Positions 27,233 to 37,341 of a stretch of 64,000 nucleotides of DNA are shown here, piece after piece. Positions within the stretch are counted from its first letter, which is position 1, and each line of letters opens with the position of its first letter. The position numbers and the translations under genes were made by a program. Source of the DNA: Xanthomonas sp. Leaf131 (GTDB lineage Bacteria > Pseudomonadota > Gammaproteobacteria > Xanthomonadales > Xanthomonadaceae); assembly GCF_001423495.1 (NCBI RefSeq), contig NZ_LMOG01000020.1:1-64000 (forward strand), given 5' to 3'. The notes beneath the pieces were generated by a model. That model had not been told where the DNA came from, searched no databases, and saw only the letters and a program-made list of their open reading frames with translations.

Positions 27233-27281
27233 TGGTGCGGCCGTGAGCGACACGGGGCAGACCCAAGGACGATACACGCCC

Positions 27282-28145
27282 ATGCGAATGGAACAAGAAC
27301 GGTGCACCTGGCCCACGGCGGCGCTGTTGCTGATGTGCTTGAGTGCCGCGCTGCCCGCCGTCGCCGCGCCGGTATGCACGCCGCATTACCCGACACCGGC
27401 CACGTTGGCGGCGATGTTCGACATGGCCAAGTCCACCCAGCAAGCGCTGGATGCAGTGGATGGTGCGCAGGTGGTGCTGCTGGCACGCGGCGGCCAGGAT
27501 CTGAGCCGCTACGGCTTGAAACACAGCCATCTGGCCTTCGCGTTGCGCGAAGACGACGGCACCTGGCGGGTGAAGCACCTGCTCAATCACTGCAAATCGG
27601 ACAACTCCGAGCTGTATCACGAAGGCCTGAGCAACTTCATCGGCGAAAGTGCACTCAATGCCGATCTGCGCGTCGGCGTGCTGGCGCCCGCATTGCAGCA
27701 GCAGCTACACACGTTGCTGGAGGATCCCGCCACGCTGGCGCACACGCTGCACGAAGCGCGCTACAGCATGATCGCCTATCCCTTTTCCACCGAGTATCAA
27801 AATTCCAATCAGTGGGTGCTCGAAGTGCTGGCGGCGGCGCTGGCAGCAACCAATGGCCCGCCTGCGACACCTGCGCCGGTGAGTGATCGACGCAGCGCGC
27901 AAGCCTGGCTCAAGCGCAACGGTTACCAACCTACCCGCTTGCATATCCATCTGAGCAAGCGCATCGGCGCACGTTTCTTCGTCGCCAATGCCGCGGTCAC
28001 CGACCATCCTGCCAGCGAGCGCATCTCCGGCAATTATTCGGTGATCACGGTCGAGTCGGTGTTCGATTTCCTGCAGCAACAGCACATGCTGCAGCAGGAT
28101 CATTCCATTCCACACAGCGTCACCACGCACGGAGCGTCTCCATGA
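27282..28145 (+). CDS. Exported DUF2145-family protein
   Basis: A 287-residue protein with a signal peptide (LLLMCLSAALPAVAAP, cleavage near residue 26). The mature part (LARGGQDLSRYGLKHSHLAF, YSMIAYPFSTEYQNSNQWVLE) matches DUF2145. Function unknown; the His/Asn pattern resembles cysteine/serine hydrolase folds but I see no firm catalytic set. The start follows AAGGA. The stop overlaps the next gene by ATGA, so they are co-translated. Confidence 0.75.
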   Translation: MRMEQERCTWPTAALLLMCLSAALPAVAAPVCTPHYPTPATLAAMFDMAKSTQQALDAVDGAQVVLLARGGQDLSRYGLKHSHLAFALREDDGTWRVKHLLNHCKSDNSELYHEGLSNFIGESALNADLRVGVLAPALQQQLHTLLEDPATLAHTLHEARYSMIAYPFSTEYQNSNQWVLEVLAAALAATNGPPATPAPVSDRRSAQAWLKRNGYQPTRLHIHLSKRIGARFFVANAAVTDHPASERISGNYSVITVESVFDFLQQQHMLQQDHSIPHSVTTHGASP

Positions 28146-28645
28146 ACATCCCTCTTCGATCTGCCGGCCTTGGTCTGTTGCTGGCCATCACGTTGGGTCA
28201 GCCGATGCGGGCCAACGCAGGTCTGACCACGATCACGCGCGGCGATGCCTCGATGATGTCGGCGATTCTGGTGGTGTCGGCACCGGTGTTCGTGTCGATC
28301 GCTGTCGGCCACAGTGTGGGCAGGGGCTCGGAAGCGCTCGGCGATGCATCGAACAAGGCCTCCGCCGGGCCATTGCCGCCGATGCGAGTGAAGTCGGTGG
28401 AGAAAACCACCGATGGCAGCTGCGAAGTGCAGTTGCAGGATCCGGCCAAAGCGGAGAACACTGCATTGCTGCGCTGGCCGGCGCGCCAGGACGACCCCAC
28501 TGCAGGCTTCCATGTCGGCGAGACAGTGAGCTTCCAGCCGAGCCCGGCCGGTGCAGGCTGGACCGTGCACTCGCCGCAAGGCCAGGCGTTGGCTTTCGTG
28601 CCGACCGCAGAAGCGGCCGCGCAGAACAGCAGCAAGACCTGGTGA
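28142..28645 (+). CDS. Exported hypothetical protein coupled to the DUF2145 gene
   Basis: A 167-residue protein with an N-terminal signal (LLLAITLGQPMRANA) and a second hydrophobic stretch (MMSAILVVSAPVFVSIAVG) that may be a membrane anchor. The C-terminal ~90 residues (KSVEKTTDGSCEVQLQDPAK, GETVSFQPSPAGAGW) look like a small beta-rich domain. I do not recognise the family. Overlapping start with the upstream gene suggests a joint function in the envelope. Confidence 0.65.
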   Translation: MNIPLRSAGLGLLLAITLGQPMRANAGLTTITRGDASMMSAILVVSAPVFVSIAVGHSVGRGSEALGDASNKASAGPLPPMRVKSVEKTTDGSCEVQLQDPAKAENTALLRWPARQDDPTAGFHVGETVSFQPSPAGAGWTVHSPQGQALAFVPTAEAAAQNSSKTW

Positions 28646-28883
28646 TGCTGCAACGCTGCGTACAGCAGCTCTCGGCTGCGATAAGGCGTCGCTGACGGCG
28701 CCTCATGTATCCAGACCACGTGTTACGCGTGGTGCGCGCGGATGCATCGGCCACTGTCTGCCGAATAGCCACGCCGTGGTGCTGGTGCTGGTGCTGGTGC
28801 AGGCACTGGTGGCGCATCGGCGCACTGGCCTGCATGTGCCAACGCGCGGATAATTCGCGCTGATCGCTCACTGCCGCACCGCC
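28646..28883. other. Intergenic with GGTGCT microsatellite
   Basis: About 240 bases without a supported gene. Near 28777-28803 there is a run of GGTGCT hexamers (about four units). Confidence 0.55.
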
Positions 28884-29441
28884 ATGTCCACCGCATCCCC
28901 CACGCTATTCACACCGCTCACCGCACGCGCCTTGACGTGGGCGGTCTCGGCGATGGGCGCGGTGGTGCTGTTGTCCAACATCCTGGTGCAGTACCCGATC
29001 AACGATTGGCTGACCTGGGGCGCATTCTCGTACCCGCTGGCATTTTTGGTGAGCAACCTGATCAATCGCCGCTTCGGCCCGCGCGCGGCGCGCAAGGTCG
29101 CCTGGTGTGGTTTTGCGCTCGCGGTGGTGTTGTCGATCTGGCTGGCCACGCCACGGATCGCAGTCGCGTCATGCACCGCGTTTATCGCCGCGCAGTTGCT
29201 GGATATCAGCGTGTTCGATCGTCTGCGCAATGGCAACTGGTGGCGCGCGCCGATCGTGGCGACTACCTGCAGCGCCACGCTGGATACGGCGATCTTCTGG
29301 AGCATCGCCTTTGCCGGCGTCGGCCTGCCATGGATCAGCTGGGCCGCCGGCGATCTGGCAGTGAAGCTGGGCATGGGCGTGTTTCTGCTCGGCCCGTTCC
29401 GCGCACTGCTGTGGCGGAGTGCGCCACGCCCGAAGGTCTGA
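28884..29441 (+). CDS. VUT-family transporter (queuosine-precursor type)
   Basis: A 185-residue inner-membrane protein with about five to six helices. The VUT/YhhQ pattern is shown by QYPINDWLTWGAFSYPLAFLVSNLINRRFG in part, RIAVASCTAFIAAQLLDISVFD and ATTCSATLDTAIFWSIAF. YhhQ of E. coli imports queuosine precursors; the members here are shorter and substrate is inferred. It stands alone. Confidence 0.78.
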   Translation: MSTASPTLFTPLTARALTWAVSAMGAVVLLSNILVQYPINDWLTWGAFSYPLAFLVSNLINRRFGPRAARKVAWCGFALAVVLSIWLATPRIAVASCTAFIAAQLLDISVFDRLRNGNWWRAPIVATTCSATLDTAIFWSIAFAGVGLPWISWAAGDLAVKLGMGVFLLGPFRALLWRSAPRPKV

Positions 29442-29937
29442 CGCGCCAGCGGGATCATTGCCCGTGGACTTACTGCCAGCCATCCGTCGTTGCGACTCAT
29501 GAGTTGCATGCATGGCGCCATGCCGTTGGCAGCAATACTGCGGCGGTAGATTGCGATTAGAGTTTGCACCTCGGCACTGCAACATTCTTTATCGGCCGCG
29601 TGTTTTTCTGATCGTTCAACCCTTCGCTGTGCCTGATACGTATCGACCTGGCTTGCGTCACTGTGCCATCAGTGGACGGCGCAGACGCCGCTGAAATGAT
29701 GGCTGGCGCACTCGCGCGTTGCCAAATAACCGTAGGACCGAGGCGTGCAGCTTTTTCAACGCGCAGGATGCACGCTGCCCGCACGACAAGACCGCACAGA
29801 TGGCCCGCGTCAAATATGGGCACCTTGATTGAACAGCACTGCGCTCGATCGAGCGGCACTGCATTGCACGTCACGTGCATGCGCACATCCATTGGCTGCA
29901 GCCCCCCCCTGAACATCACACCACAACGGATCGTCCA
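29442..29937. other. Intergenic, no gene supported
   Basis: About 500 bases. A 14-base palindrome CGCTCGATCGAGCG lies at 29842-29855, about 80 bases before the exported hydrolase gene, and could be an operator. Open frames here have atypical composition and no recognisable domain. Confidence 0.45.
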
Positions 29938-30963
29938 ATGAGAAAGCTCATCGTGCTTCTGGGACTGTTGATTTCTTTCACTGCAATCGGAGCAGACATG
30001 TCCAACGGCGCCAATAATTTTTATACCAGTCCACGTGTCACCGTGCAGAAGGTGACGTTCAAGAATCAGTACCAGATGACGGTGGCCGGCAATCTGTTCG
30101 TGCCCAACGGCCTGGACCCGGCGATCAAGCACCCGGCCATCGTGGTCGGGCATCCGATGGGCGCGGTGAAGGAGCAAAGCGCCAATCTATATGCGACCAA
30201 GATGGCCGAGCAGGGCTTCGTCACGCTGTCGTTGGATCTATCGTTCTGGGGCGCCAGCGAAGGCCAACCGCGCAATGCGGTGTCGCCCGATCTCTACGCC
30301 GAAGACTTCAGCGCGGCAGTGGATTTTCTCGGCACACAGTCCTTGGTTGACCGCGACAGGATCGGTGCGATCGGCATCTGCGGCAGTGGCAGCTTCGTCA
30401 TCAGCGCAGCCAAGATCGATCCACGCATGAAGGCGATCGCCACCGTCAGCATGTACGACATGGGCGCAGCAAATCGCAATGGGCTTGGTCACGGGCAGTC
30501 GCTTGAGCAGCGCAAGCAGGTCATTGCTCAGGCGGCCAGGCAGCGCGATGTGGAATTCGCTGGCGGCGAGACCGCCTATACCGGTGGCACCGTGCTGGAA
30601 CTGACTCCGCATTCGAATGCCATCGAGCGCGAATTCTACGACTTCTATCGTACCCCGCGCGGCGAGTACACACCCAAAGGCCAATCGCCACTGCGCACCA
30701 CGCGCCCGACCTTGACCAGCAACGTCAAGTTCATGAACTTCTACCCGTTCAACGATATCGAAACGATTTCTCCGCGCGCCATGCTGTTCATCACCGGCGA
30801 CCAGGCGCACTCCAAAGAATTCAGCGAAGAAGCCTACCGCCTTGCCGGGCAGCCCAAGCAACTGGTCATCGTGCCAGGCGCCGGGCATGTGGATCTATAC
30901 GATCGTGTCGATCTGATCCCGTTCGATACGTTGACGGCGTTCTTCCGCAAGAACTTGCATTGA
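29938..30963 (+). CDS. Exported alpha/beta hydrolase, dienelactone-hydrolase-like
   Basis: A 341-residue protein with a signal peptide (MRKLIVLLGLLISFTAIGAD). The hydrolase core shows the oxyanion region VVGHPMGAVKEQS, a nucleophile elbow GICGSGSF with Cys148 (or Ser150) as the candidate nucleophile, a late Asp in ITGDQAHS and His in VPGAGHVDLYD. Substrate unknown. The next gene, 18 bases on, encodes a cyclophilin-like protein also exported; the pair recurs in other bacteria near small redox proteins, as far as I recall. Confidence 0.78.
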   Translation: MRKLIVLLGLLISFTAIGADMSNGANNFYTSPRVTVQKVTFKNQYQMTVAGNLFVPNGLDPAIKHPAIVVGHPMGAVKEQSANLYATKMAEQGFVTLSLDLSFWGASEGQPRNAVSPDLYAEDFSAAVDFLGTQSLVDRDRIGAIGICGSGSFVISAAKIDPRMKAIATVSMYDMGAANRNGLGHGQSLEQRKQVIAQAARQRDVEFAGGETAYTGGTVLELTPHSNAIEREFYDFYRTPRGEYTPKGQSPLRTTRPTLTSNVKFMNFYPFNDIETISPRAMLFITGDQAHSKEFSEEAYRLAGQPKQLVIVPGAGHVDLYDRVDLIPFDTLTAFFRKNLH

Positions 30964-30981
30964 GTCAACCAAGCGAAACAG

Positions 30982-31491
30982 ATGCAGAGCCCACCAACCT
31001 CCCGCTGCATCCGCGGTCTATCGCTAGCAGGCGCACTGCTGGCCACTGCCTGCTGCGCTGCCACCGCGCCAGTGCAGGCCGCGCGCCCTTCCCCACCGAC
31101 CAAAGCTTCTTCCATGCACATCACGATCCGGATTGGTGCTGACGCTGTCGAGGCGGAGCTGGTGAACAATTCGGCCACGCGCGACTTGCTGTCGCGCTTG
31201 CCGATGACGGTCAAGTTCGAAGATTTCCACGCCACCGAAAAGATCGGTTACCTGCCCAGCAAGCTGGATCTGAGCGGCACCGGCTCAGCGGGAAGCGCGC
31301 AGATCTGGGATCTGATGTATTACGTGCCCTGGGGCAATCTGGCGGTGTTTTACCGCCCGTACTCTCCGTCGCGCGATCTGGTGCGGCTGGGGCGCATCGT
31401 GTCGAATCAGCCGGCCCTGACGCGGGCTTCCGGCTTCACCGCCACCATCGAACGCACGATCGCGACCCAATCACCGACGCGAAAGCCGTAA
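30982..31491 (+). CDS. Exported cyclophilin-like fold protein
   Basis: A 169-residue protein. The first ~35 residues are a signal sequence (GALLATACCAATAPVQA); ATACC could also be a lipobox. The rest matches the Cyclophil_like family: ITIRIGADAVEAELVNNSA, LPMTVKFEDFHATEKIGYLP and YYVPWGNLAVFYRP. Family members lack proven prolyl-isomerase activity. Same strand and close spacing put it in one unit with the hydrolase. Confidence 0.8.
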   Translation: MQSPPTSRCIRGLSLAGALLATACCAATAPVQAARPSPPTKASSMHITIRIGADAVEAELVNNSATRDLLSRLPMTVKFEDFHATEKIGYLPSKLDLSGTGSAGSAQIWDLMYYVPWGNLAVFYRPYSPSRDLVRLGRIVSNQPALTRASGFTATIERTIATQSPTRKP

Positions 31492-31600
31492 CGCCACCTC
31501 TGCGCCCGCAAACTGCAGCATCACCGTCGCGCGGGAACGCTCCGCCGGCATCTACTGCGCATGCGCGTGCAGGCTACTAACGGTTCAAGTGCCGCCAACC

Positions 31601-34426
31601 TCATTCCGGAAAGCCAGCCTTGCCGAGCGGAAACTCCAGACCCTGCGTCCGCGCCCATCCAAAGATCTCACGCGTGGCTTGCGCGATGGCCGGCGTCGGC
31701 GCGATCAAACGTGGCCGGCGATCCAGCGTGCAACTCAGGCCCGCCTCCACCAGCGTGGCGTGGGCGTGATGCAGCGGCGCTGCACTCTCGGCTGGTAGCC
31801 ATTGCACCTGCACCAGCGCATCGATCAACGCGGGCGTGGCGCAGGCCAGCAACACCGCGGGATGCTCTGCGGCCTGGCCGAGCACGCCAGCCTGCAACAG
31901 GAATTCCAGATCGACCAACCCGCCGGCGCCCTGCTTGAGGTCCAGTCGGCCGGCATCGCTGCGATCGAGTTCGCTGCGCATGCGTGTGCGCATCTTGCGC
32001 ACGTCCTCATGCAGCAGTGCCACGTCGCGTACGCGTGTCAGCGTCTCGCGACGCACCTGCACAAATGCCTCGCAAAGCACCGCATCGCCGGCCACCGCAC
32101 GCGCGCGCACCAGCGCCTGATGTTCCCAGGTCCAGGCGCGATCGCGCTGATACTCGCGGTAACTGGCCAGCGAGGACACCAACGCGCCCTTGCCGCCGTC
32201 CGGGCGCAGCCGCACATCGATATCGTAGAGACGGCCGGCGCCGGTCTCGGCACCCAGCAGTGTCATCACCTTCTGCGCAAGCCGCGCAAACCAGCGCCCG
32301 GCTTCCAACGGCCGCTTGCCGTCGGAGGCTTCCACCGCACGTGGATGGTCGTAGAGAAACACCAGATCCAGATCCGAGCCGAAGCCCAGTTCCAGCCCCC
32401 CCAGACTGCCGTAGCCGATGATGGCGAATGCGCCGCCGGGTACCTGCCCGTGTGCAGCAATCAATTCGTTCCGCGCCAGCTGTAATACCGTCTGCACCAC
32501 GGCCTCGGCCAGCCAGGCCAGTTGCTGGGTGCTTTCCACGGCCTGTTGGCGGCCATCGAGCGTGGCCAGTGCGATGCGAAAACTCAACGCAAGCCGGCGC
32601 TCGTTGAGTTCGCGCAGGGCCGCTTCGGTGTCGTCGATCTGCAAGGTGTCGGCGCACGCGGCGTGCAATGCGCTGCGGTCGGGCAACGGACCGCTGATGC
32701 GGGTGTCGAGCAATTCGTCCAGCAACAACGGATGCGCGGCCAGGCGCTCGGCCAGCAAGGCGCTGCGAGAGAGCACATCGACCAGGCGGGCGAGCGCGCT
32801 GGGTTGTTCGTCCAGCAGCGCCAGATAGCTGGTGCGGCGCAACGTGGATTGCAACAGACCGAGCATGCGACGCACGGCGGCATCGGGTTGACTGGCGCGT
32901 GTGGCCGCATGCAGCAGCGCCGGCATCACACGATCGAGCCGTGCGCGTGCGCTGTCGGAGAGCGCACGCACGCCGGACGACTGGGCAAAATCGGCCAGCA
33001 CCTGATGCGCACCGTCTGGATCGTGCAATCCGATCCCGGCCAACGGCGCGGCATCGGCGTCCGGTAGCGCACGCCAATAATCGGCAAGCGCATCGGGCGC
33101 AGCGGCGTGGACGCGCGGTGCCAATAACTCTGCGAATTCAGTTGCCACACGTGTGCGTTGCGGGCCGAGTGCGTGCAGCAATGCAGACCAATCCGCATAG
33201 CCCAAGCCCAACGCAATGCGTTCGCGGTCCAGCGCTGCCTGCGGCAAGGCATGCGTCTGTGCATCGCGCAACATCTGCAGACGATTTTCGAGCCGGCGCA
33301 AAAAGCGATACGCCTCGGTCAATGCGTGCCCGTTGTCCGCATCGATTTGGCCGGCGTCCACCAGCGCCTGCAATGCGGGCAGCAGGCGACGCTCGCGCAA
33401 TGTCGGCTCGCGTCCGCCACGAATCAGTTGCAGCGATTGCGCCAGGAACTCGATCTCGCGAATGCCGCCCGGCCCGCGCTTGATGTCGTCCAGACGATCG
33501 TGCCGCGCAACTTCGGCGGTGATCGCCGCCTTCATGTCACGCAAGCCATCCAGTGCGGTGAAATCCAGATAGCGCCGGTAGACGAACGGGCGCAGCGTCT
33601 CCAGCCAGGCTTCGCCAGCATCGATATCGCCGGCGACGGCGCGCGCCTTGAGCCAGGCATAGCGCTCCCAATCGCGGCCTTCGCGCTGGAAGTAATGGTC
33701 CATACCGGTGAACGACAACGCCACCCGCCCGGCCGTGCCAAACGGCCGCAGACGTAGATCCACACGATGGCTGAAACCATCGGCGGTGGTTTCGTCGAGC
33801 AGCTTGGCCAGCTGCTGACCCAGGCGCGCAAAATATTCCTCGGCCGCCAGCGGACGCGCGCCGTCGGATTGGCCGCCCTGCGGATACGCGTAGACCAGGT
33901 CCACGTCCGAGGAAAAATTCAGTTCGCCACCGCCGAGCTTGCCCAGCCCGAACACCACCAGCCGCTGCACGCTGCCGTCTTCGGCAATCACCTGGCCGTG
34001 GCGGTCGCGGAATTGCTGCTCCAAGGCTTGCAGCCCGCATTGCAGGCAGGTTTCGGCCAGCCGGGTTGCGCCGGCCAGGGTGTCGTACACGCTGTCCAGA
34101 TCGAGCACATCGCGCCAGACCAGGCGGGTGGATTCTGCGCTGCGGTAACGGCGCAATTGTGCGGGCCAGGTCTGGGGCTGTGCGGGGTCGAGCACAGGCA
34201 GTGGCAGCGGCGGTGGATCGGGCTGCGCCAGGTGCTGCAGCAACGCCGGCTGGCGCGCCAGCGTATCGAGCGCAAACTCGCTGGCGAGCGCCACCCGTTC
34301 GAGCCGCTGATCAAAATCATCGCCCGGCCAGGGCTGGTCAGGCGGCAGGGCATGACGGACACGCGCCACGGCCCGCTCGATCAGAGCGGTGAGCGCAGGA
34401 GACACGGAGGCGATGGGCGTCGACAT
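31601..34426 (-). CDS. glnE: Bifunctional glutamine synthetase adenylyltransferase/adenylyl-removing enzyme
   Basis: Adds or removes AMP on glutamine synthetase in response to nitrogen state signalled by PII. The 941-residue length is typical (E. coli 946). Two nucleotidyltransferase domains are visible: [20 protein letters not shown] near 160-180 (removing half) and [20 protein letters not shown] near 672-692 (adding half), separated by a helical regulatory region. It stands alone. Confidence 0.96.
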   Translation of the reverse strand: MSTPIASVSPALTALIERAVARVRHALPPDQPWPGDDFDQRLERVALASEFALDTLARQPALLQHLAQPDPPPLPLPVLDPAQPQTWPAQLRRYRSAESTRLVWRDVLDLDSVYDTLAGATRLAETCLQCGLQALEQQFRDRHGQVIAEDGSVQRLVVFGLGKLGGGELNFSSDVDLVYAYPQGGQSDGARPLAAEEYFARLGQQLAKLLDETTADGFSHRVDLRLRPFGTAGRVALSFTGMDHYFQREGRDWERYAWLKARAVAGDIDAGEAWLETLRPFVYRRYLDFTALDGLRDMKAAITAEVARHDRLDDIKRGPGGIREIEFLAQSLQLIRGGREPTLRERRLLPALQALVDAGQIDADNGHALTEAYRFLRRLENRLQMLRDAQTHALPQAALDRERIALGLGYADWSALLHALGPQRTRVATEFAELLAPRVHAAAPDALADYWRALPDADAAPLAGIGLHDPDGAHQVLADFAQSSGVRALSDSARARLDRVMPALLHAATRASQPDAAVRRMLGLLQSTLRRTSYLALLDEQPSALARLVDVLSRSALLAERLAAHPLLLDELLDTRISGPLPDRSALHAACADTLQIDDTEAALRELNERRLALSFRIALATLDGRQQAVESTQQLAWLAEAVVQTVLQLARNELIAAHGQVPGGAFAIIGYGSLGGLELGFGSDLDLVFLYDHPRAVEASDGKRPLEAGRWFARLAQKVMTLLGAETGAGRLYDIDVRLRPDGGKGALVSSLASYREYQRDRAWTWEHQALVRARAVAGDAVLCEAFVQVRRETLTRVRDVALLHEDVRKMRTRMRSELDRSDAGRLDLKQGAGGLVDLEFLLQAGVLGQAAEHPAVLLACATPALIDALVQVQWLPAESAAPLHHAHATLVEAGLSCTLDRRPRLIAPTPAIAQATREIFGWARTQGLEFPLGKAGFPE

Positions 34427-34533
34427 GCATGGATTCTGGCATCCCTGCGTGATGGCGGCACGTGTCTGCGATTGATCCGGCTTTGTTTAGAGCAGCCAAC
34501 ACAACTGCAACACATGTGCTCTGTGGCTTGCGT

Positions 34534-34836
34534 GCAGGGCCCTTGCCCGCCCACCATCGCGGGACACGCTGCAAGTACGTCCATGTAAGCTCTTACGCGG
34601 CATCCATGCCGCGTAAGGTCCCGCGACCGTGGGCGGGCAAGGACCAGTCAAGATGGTCGGTGTGCATGGTTGCAAGCAGTGCATGACGTGCGCTGTTTGG
34701 ATAAGGGCGCGTCCGGTCAGCATCTCAATGCAGGCAGAGCAATGGGCAGGCTTTCAACAAAGCAACCGACTCACTCTCTGGTGCGGTGTCCTCGCCGATT
34801 GCGGGACCATGTGGCGGCATCGATGCCGCCACTGAG
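34534..34836. repeat. Dispersed bipartite element, copy B
   Basis: Matches copy A (24421-24642): the first ~125 bases carry the CCCACCATCGCGGGAC hairpin, and the last ~60 bases the GGTGCGGTGTCC..GATGCCGCCACTGAG part. About 80 extra bases separate the two parts here. The second arm of the hairpin has diverged (GTCCCGCGACCGTGGG). No gene is associated; the rest of the 600-base glnE-DUF3325 gap holds nothing recognised. Confidence 0.75.
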
Positions 34837-35023
34837 CCTCCACGGACGGATTCACGGCGTGTCCTGCAAGCGGCGAGGGCATCGCGCCCTCGACCGACCA
34901 GGCTTTTGACTGCATCTAAACTCCCATGCAATGAGGTGCGGTCTGCTCGGCGCGTTTGGATCCGAGCAACCTCACTGCCATTCCCGGCCTCACTTCACTG
35001 GCCAACCAACGCCACACCACCTA

Positions 35024-35371
35024 CTACGCGCGCCAGCCAATCACTACACACGCCACGCAACCCAGCAGCAACGCCAGCCATGCACTCCAGCGCGGTGCGT
35101 ACGCCAGGCCCAACGCCGCCCAGAGCGCACCCATGCTGAGAAACCCCAGCCACAACAACGCTCCCACCGTGCCGCCCCAGCCGAGCACGCACAGCACAAG
35201 CGCGGCGATCAACAGGCACCCACCCATCGCACGCAGCAGCCGACGCTGCGTGACCGGTGCGGTGCGCCGACCGGTGAGCTGTTCGTAATGGCGATGCATC
35301 GCCACGGCCAACGCCATCATTGCGGCATGACATAGCGCGGTGCCCAGCAGCGCCGTGATCAGCCCATCCAT
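35024..35371 (-). CDS. DUF3325 small membrane protein
   Basis: A 115-residue protein with three to four membrane helices (LITALLGTALCHAAMMALAVAMHRHYEQLTGR fits the family start, given here in part as MMALAVAMHRHYEQL). DUF3325 genes usually follow PepSY-type reductases and TonB receptors in iron-uptake operons. The start lies inside the end of the upstream gene (13-base overlap). Last gene of the operon. Confidence 0.8.
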   Translation of the reverse strand: MDGLITALLGTALCHAAMMALAVAMHRHYEQLTGRRTAPVTQRRLLRAMGGCLLIAALVLCVLGWGGTVGALLWLGFLSMGALWAALGLAYAPRWSAWLALLLGCVACVVIGWRA

Positions 35372-35682
35372 GGCGTACTCCGCAGCAGCCAATTCGCGCC
35401 GGCCAACACGCCCAAGCACACGCCCAGCCACCACCACATGCGCAACGCACTGCGCGCGCGAAACATCCACAACACCACGATGGTGTAGATGACGAAACTC
35501 AGCAAGGTCGTGCTCAGCACCGACATCGCGGGGGACAGGCCGGCGAATTGCGTCAATACCTGAGCTAACACGCTGCAGCCGGTGGCCGTCAACACATACC
35601 CGCCGACACTGGCAGCCAGCACGCGACCGGCAACCGAGCAGCGATAACGCGTCAGCGACGCGATGCGCGGAGCACGACTCAC
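35359..35682 (-). CDS. DUF3649 small membrane protein (iron-uptake associated)
   Basis: A 107-residue protein with about three helices; the GTG start overlaps the PepSY gene stop (GTGA). AASVGGYVLTATGCSVLA and MSVLSTTLLSFVIYTIVVLWMF are typical of DUF3649. Its conserved position between a PepSY reductase and DUF3325 suggests a complex that reduces or moves iron from siderophores at the inner membrane. Confidence 0.8.
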   Translation of the reverse strand: MSRAPRIASLTRYRCSVAGRVLAASVGGYVLTATGCSVLAQVLTQFAGLSPAMSVLSTTLLSFVIYTIVVLWMFRARSALRMWWWLGVCLGVLAGANWLLRSTPWMG

Positions 35683-37301
35683 AACACATCCATTGCGGCA
35701 GTGGCGCCACGTTTGGCCCGCACCGGCGCAGGCCGTACGGCACTGCAATGCGCTCGATACGCCGCAAAAGCAAACGCCACACCAAACGCGAGCGAGACCA
35801 GCTCGACCCCTGCACGCTGCAGATCGCCCGCAGCCAGATACGCGCCAATGTATTGCCCAGTCGTAAGCGCATTGAGCAGCGGCAAGCCAAGACACAGCAA
35901 CGCGGTGATCACTAGTTGCTCCACCCAAGCACGCGCAGGCCGGCGCAGCAGCGCATGTAGCAGCGTGGCCGCCCACACCCACAGAAATGATTGAATTTCG
36001 ATCTGCGCGCGCTCTGTCTGCGCAGCCGGCACCAAGCGATTGGCATAGAAATACGCAATGCTCGCCAACGCGGTTCCCGCAAGCGCGGCGACATTGAGTG
36101 CTTCCACCACGCGATAGATTCCTGCGGTGGCGGCACCGAACTCCTGCTCGCTGCGCCGACGCCGTTTGATCGAAAACAGCAAGGTGCCGGTTGCCATCAT
36201 CAAGGTGCCGGCCAGGCCACAGATGAAGTACAGCCACTTGCTCGTCCACCCGCCAAAACCTGCCACGTGCAAGGTCTTGATGGCCTCTTCCACATCCTGC
36301 GCCTGCACATCTGTCGGTGAGGCATCTGCGTGCTGCTCCAGCAACGCACCGCTGTTCGCGTCGAAGACCACGCTGCTGGCCGGATTGAGCAGGCGCCGCG
36401 AGCTGCCGGTGGCGGCCACGCGCGCGATCACGCGCAGCTTGCTACCGGGTTGCTCGGGGCGCTCGATCACCAGCGTTTGCGCGGGCCCATCATTGAGCAC
36501 GGCGGCACGCTGTACCAACTCCGGCAAGTACGCGCGCACGCGATTCACTGCGTTGTCGTCTGCACTGGTCACAGGCAATGCCGGCGACAGATCATCGGCA
36601 TAACGCGTGTGCGCGTCCTCATCGCTGCCATACACCGCTTGCAACGGCGCAGGCATGTAGCTGGTGTAGAAATACGCAAGCCCGGTGTAGACGATCATCA
36701 ACAGAAACGGCAGCGTCAGCACCGCCGTGGCGTTGTGCGCATCCAGCCACGAGCGCTGGCCTTTGCCGGGGCGGAAGGTGAAGAAATCCAGAAAGATGCG
36801 CTTGTGCACGATCACCCCGGATACAAGCGCGATCAACCCGCACATCGACACCCAGCCCACCAGCCAGTAGCCAGGAATGCCGCCATGCAAGGTGTAGTGG
36901 AAGCTCATGAAATGCCGGCCGCCTTCGGTCTGCCTGCCCCATGGAGACGGCAGCATCTCGCCGCTCCCGGGGTCCATCGACGCCTGATCCTGACCATCTG
37001 ATGTCCGCCAGAACAGCGTAAGCGCCTCACCCGGATGCGCAGGCAAGGTGATACGCCACAGGCGTGCCTGCGGCGCTACCTGACGCAGCTGCGCCAATGC
37101 ACGCGGCACCAGCGTGGATTCCGGCAACGCCGCGTGTCTGGTCGCACTCGGCAAGGCAGGTGTGGCCTGCATCCAGCGGGTGATCGGGTCGCGAAACACG
37201 CTGAGCGTGCCGGTCAGGAAAATCGCGCACAGCAACCAGCCGCAGGTAAGGCCGCACCAGGTGTGCAGCCACGCCATGCTTTGGCGAAAGCCCTCCTTCA
37301 T
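35679..37301 (-). CDS. PepSY-associated TM protein, putative ferric-siderophore reductase
   Basis: A 540-residue inner-membrane protein of the PiuB/PepSY_TM group. The start MKEGFRQSMAWLHTWCGL is the family's usual N-terminus; a GTG seven codons earlier is possible. Helices surround periplasmic PepSY modules; His residues such as in SFHYTLHGG, WLDAHNATAV and TLHVAGFGG could bind haem or iron. In the same family Pseudomonas FpvG reduces ferripyoverdine. It follows the TonB receptor by 40 bases. Confidence 0.85.
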   Translation of the reverse strand: MKEGFRQSMAWLHTWCGLTCGWLLCAIFLTGTLSVFRDPITRWMQATPALPSATRHAALPESTLVPRALAQLRQVAPQARLWRITLPAHPGEALTLFWRTSDGQDQASMDPGSGEMLPSPWGRQTEGGRHFMSFHYTLHGGIPGYWLVGWVSMCGLIALVSGVIVHKRIFLDFFTFRPGKGQRSWLDAHNATAVLTLPFLLMIVYTGLAYFYTSYMPAPLQAVYGSDEDAHTRYADDLSPALPVTSADDNAVNRVRAYLPELVQRAAVLNDGPAQTLVIERPEQPGSKLRVIARVAATGSSRRLLNPASSVVFDANSGALLEQHADASPTDVQAQDVEEAIKTLHVAGFGGWTSKWLYFICGLAGTLMMATGTLLFSIKRRRRSEQEFGAATAGIYRVVEALNVAALAGTALASIAYFYANRLVPAAQTERAQIEIQSFLWVWAATLLHALLRRPARAWVEQLVITALLCLGLPLLNALTTGQYIGAYLAAGDLQRAGVELVSLAFGVAFAFAAYRAHCSAVRPAPVRAKRGATAAMDVL

Positions 37302-37341
37302 GCAGCAATGGCCACACGCCACCTCATTACCGATGCGCGCA

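Noticed and set aside
29557..30177. 206-codon minus-strand frame before the exported hydrolase
   Set aside because: No family match, overlaps a well-supported gene on the other strand and a promoter region.
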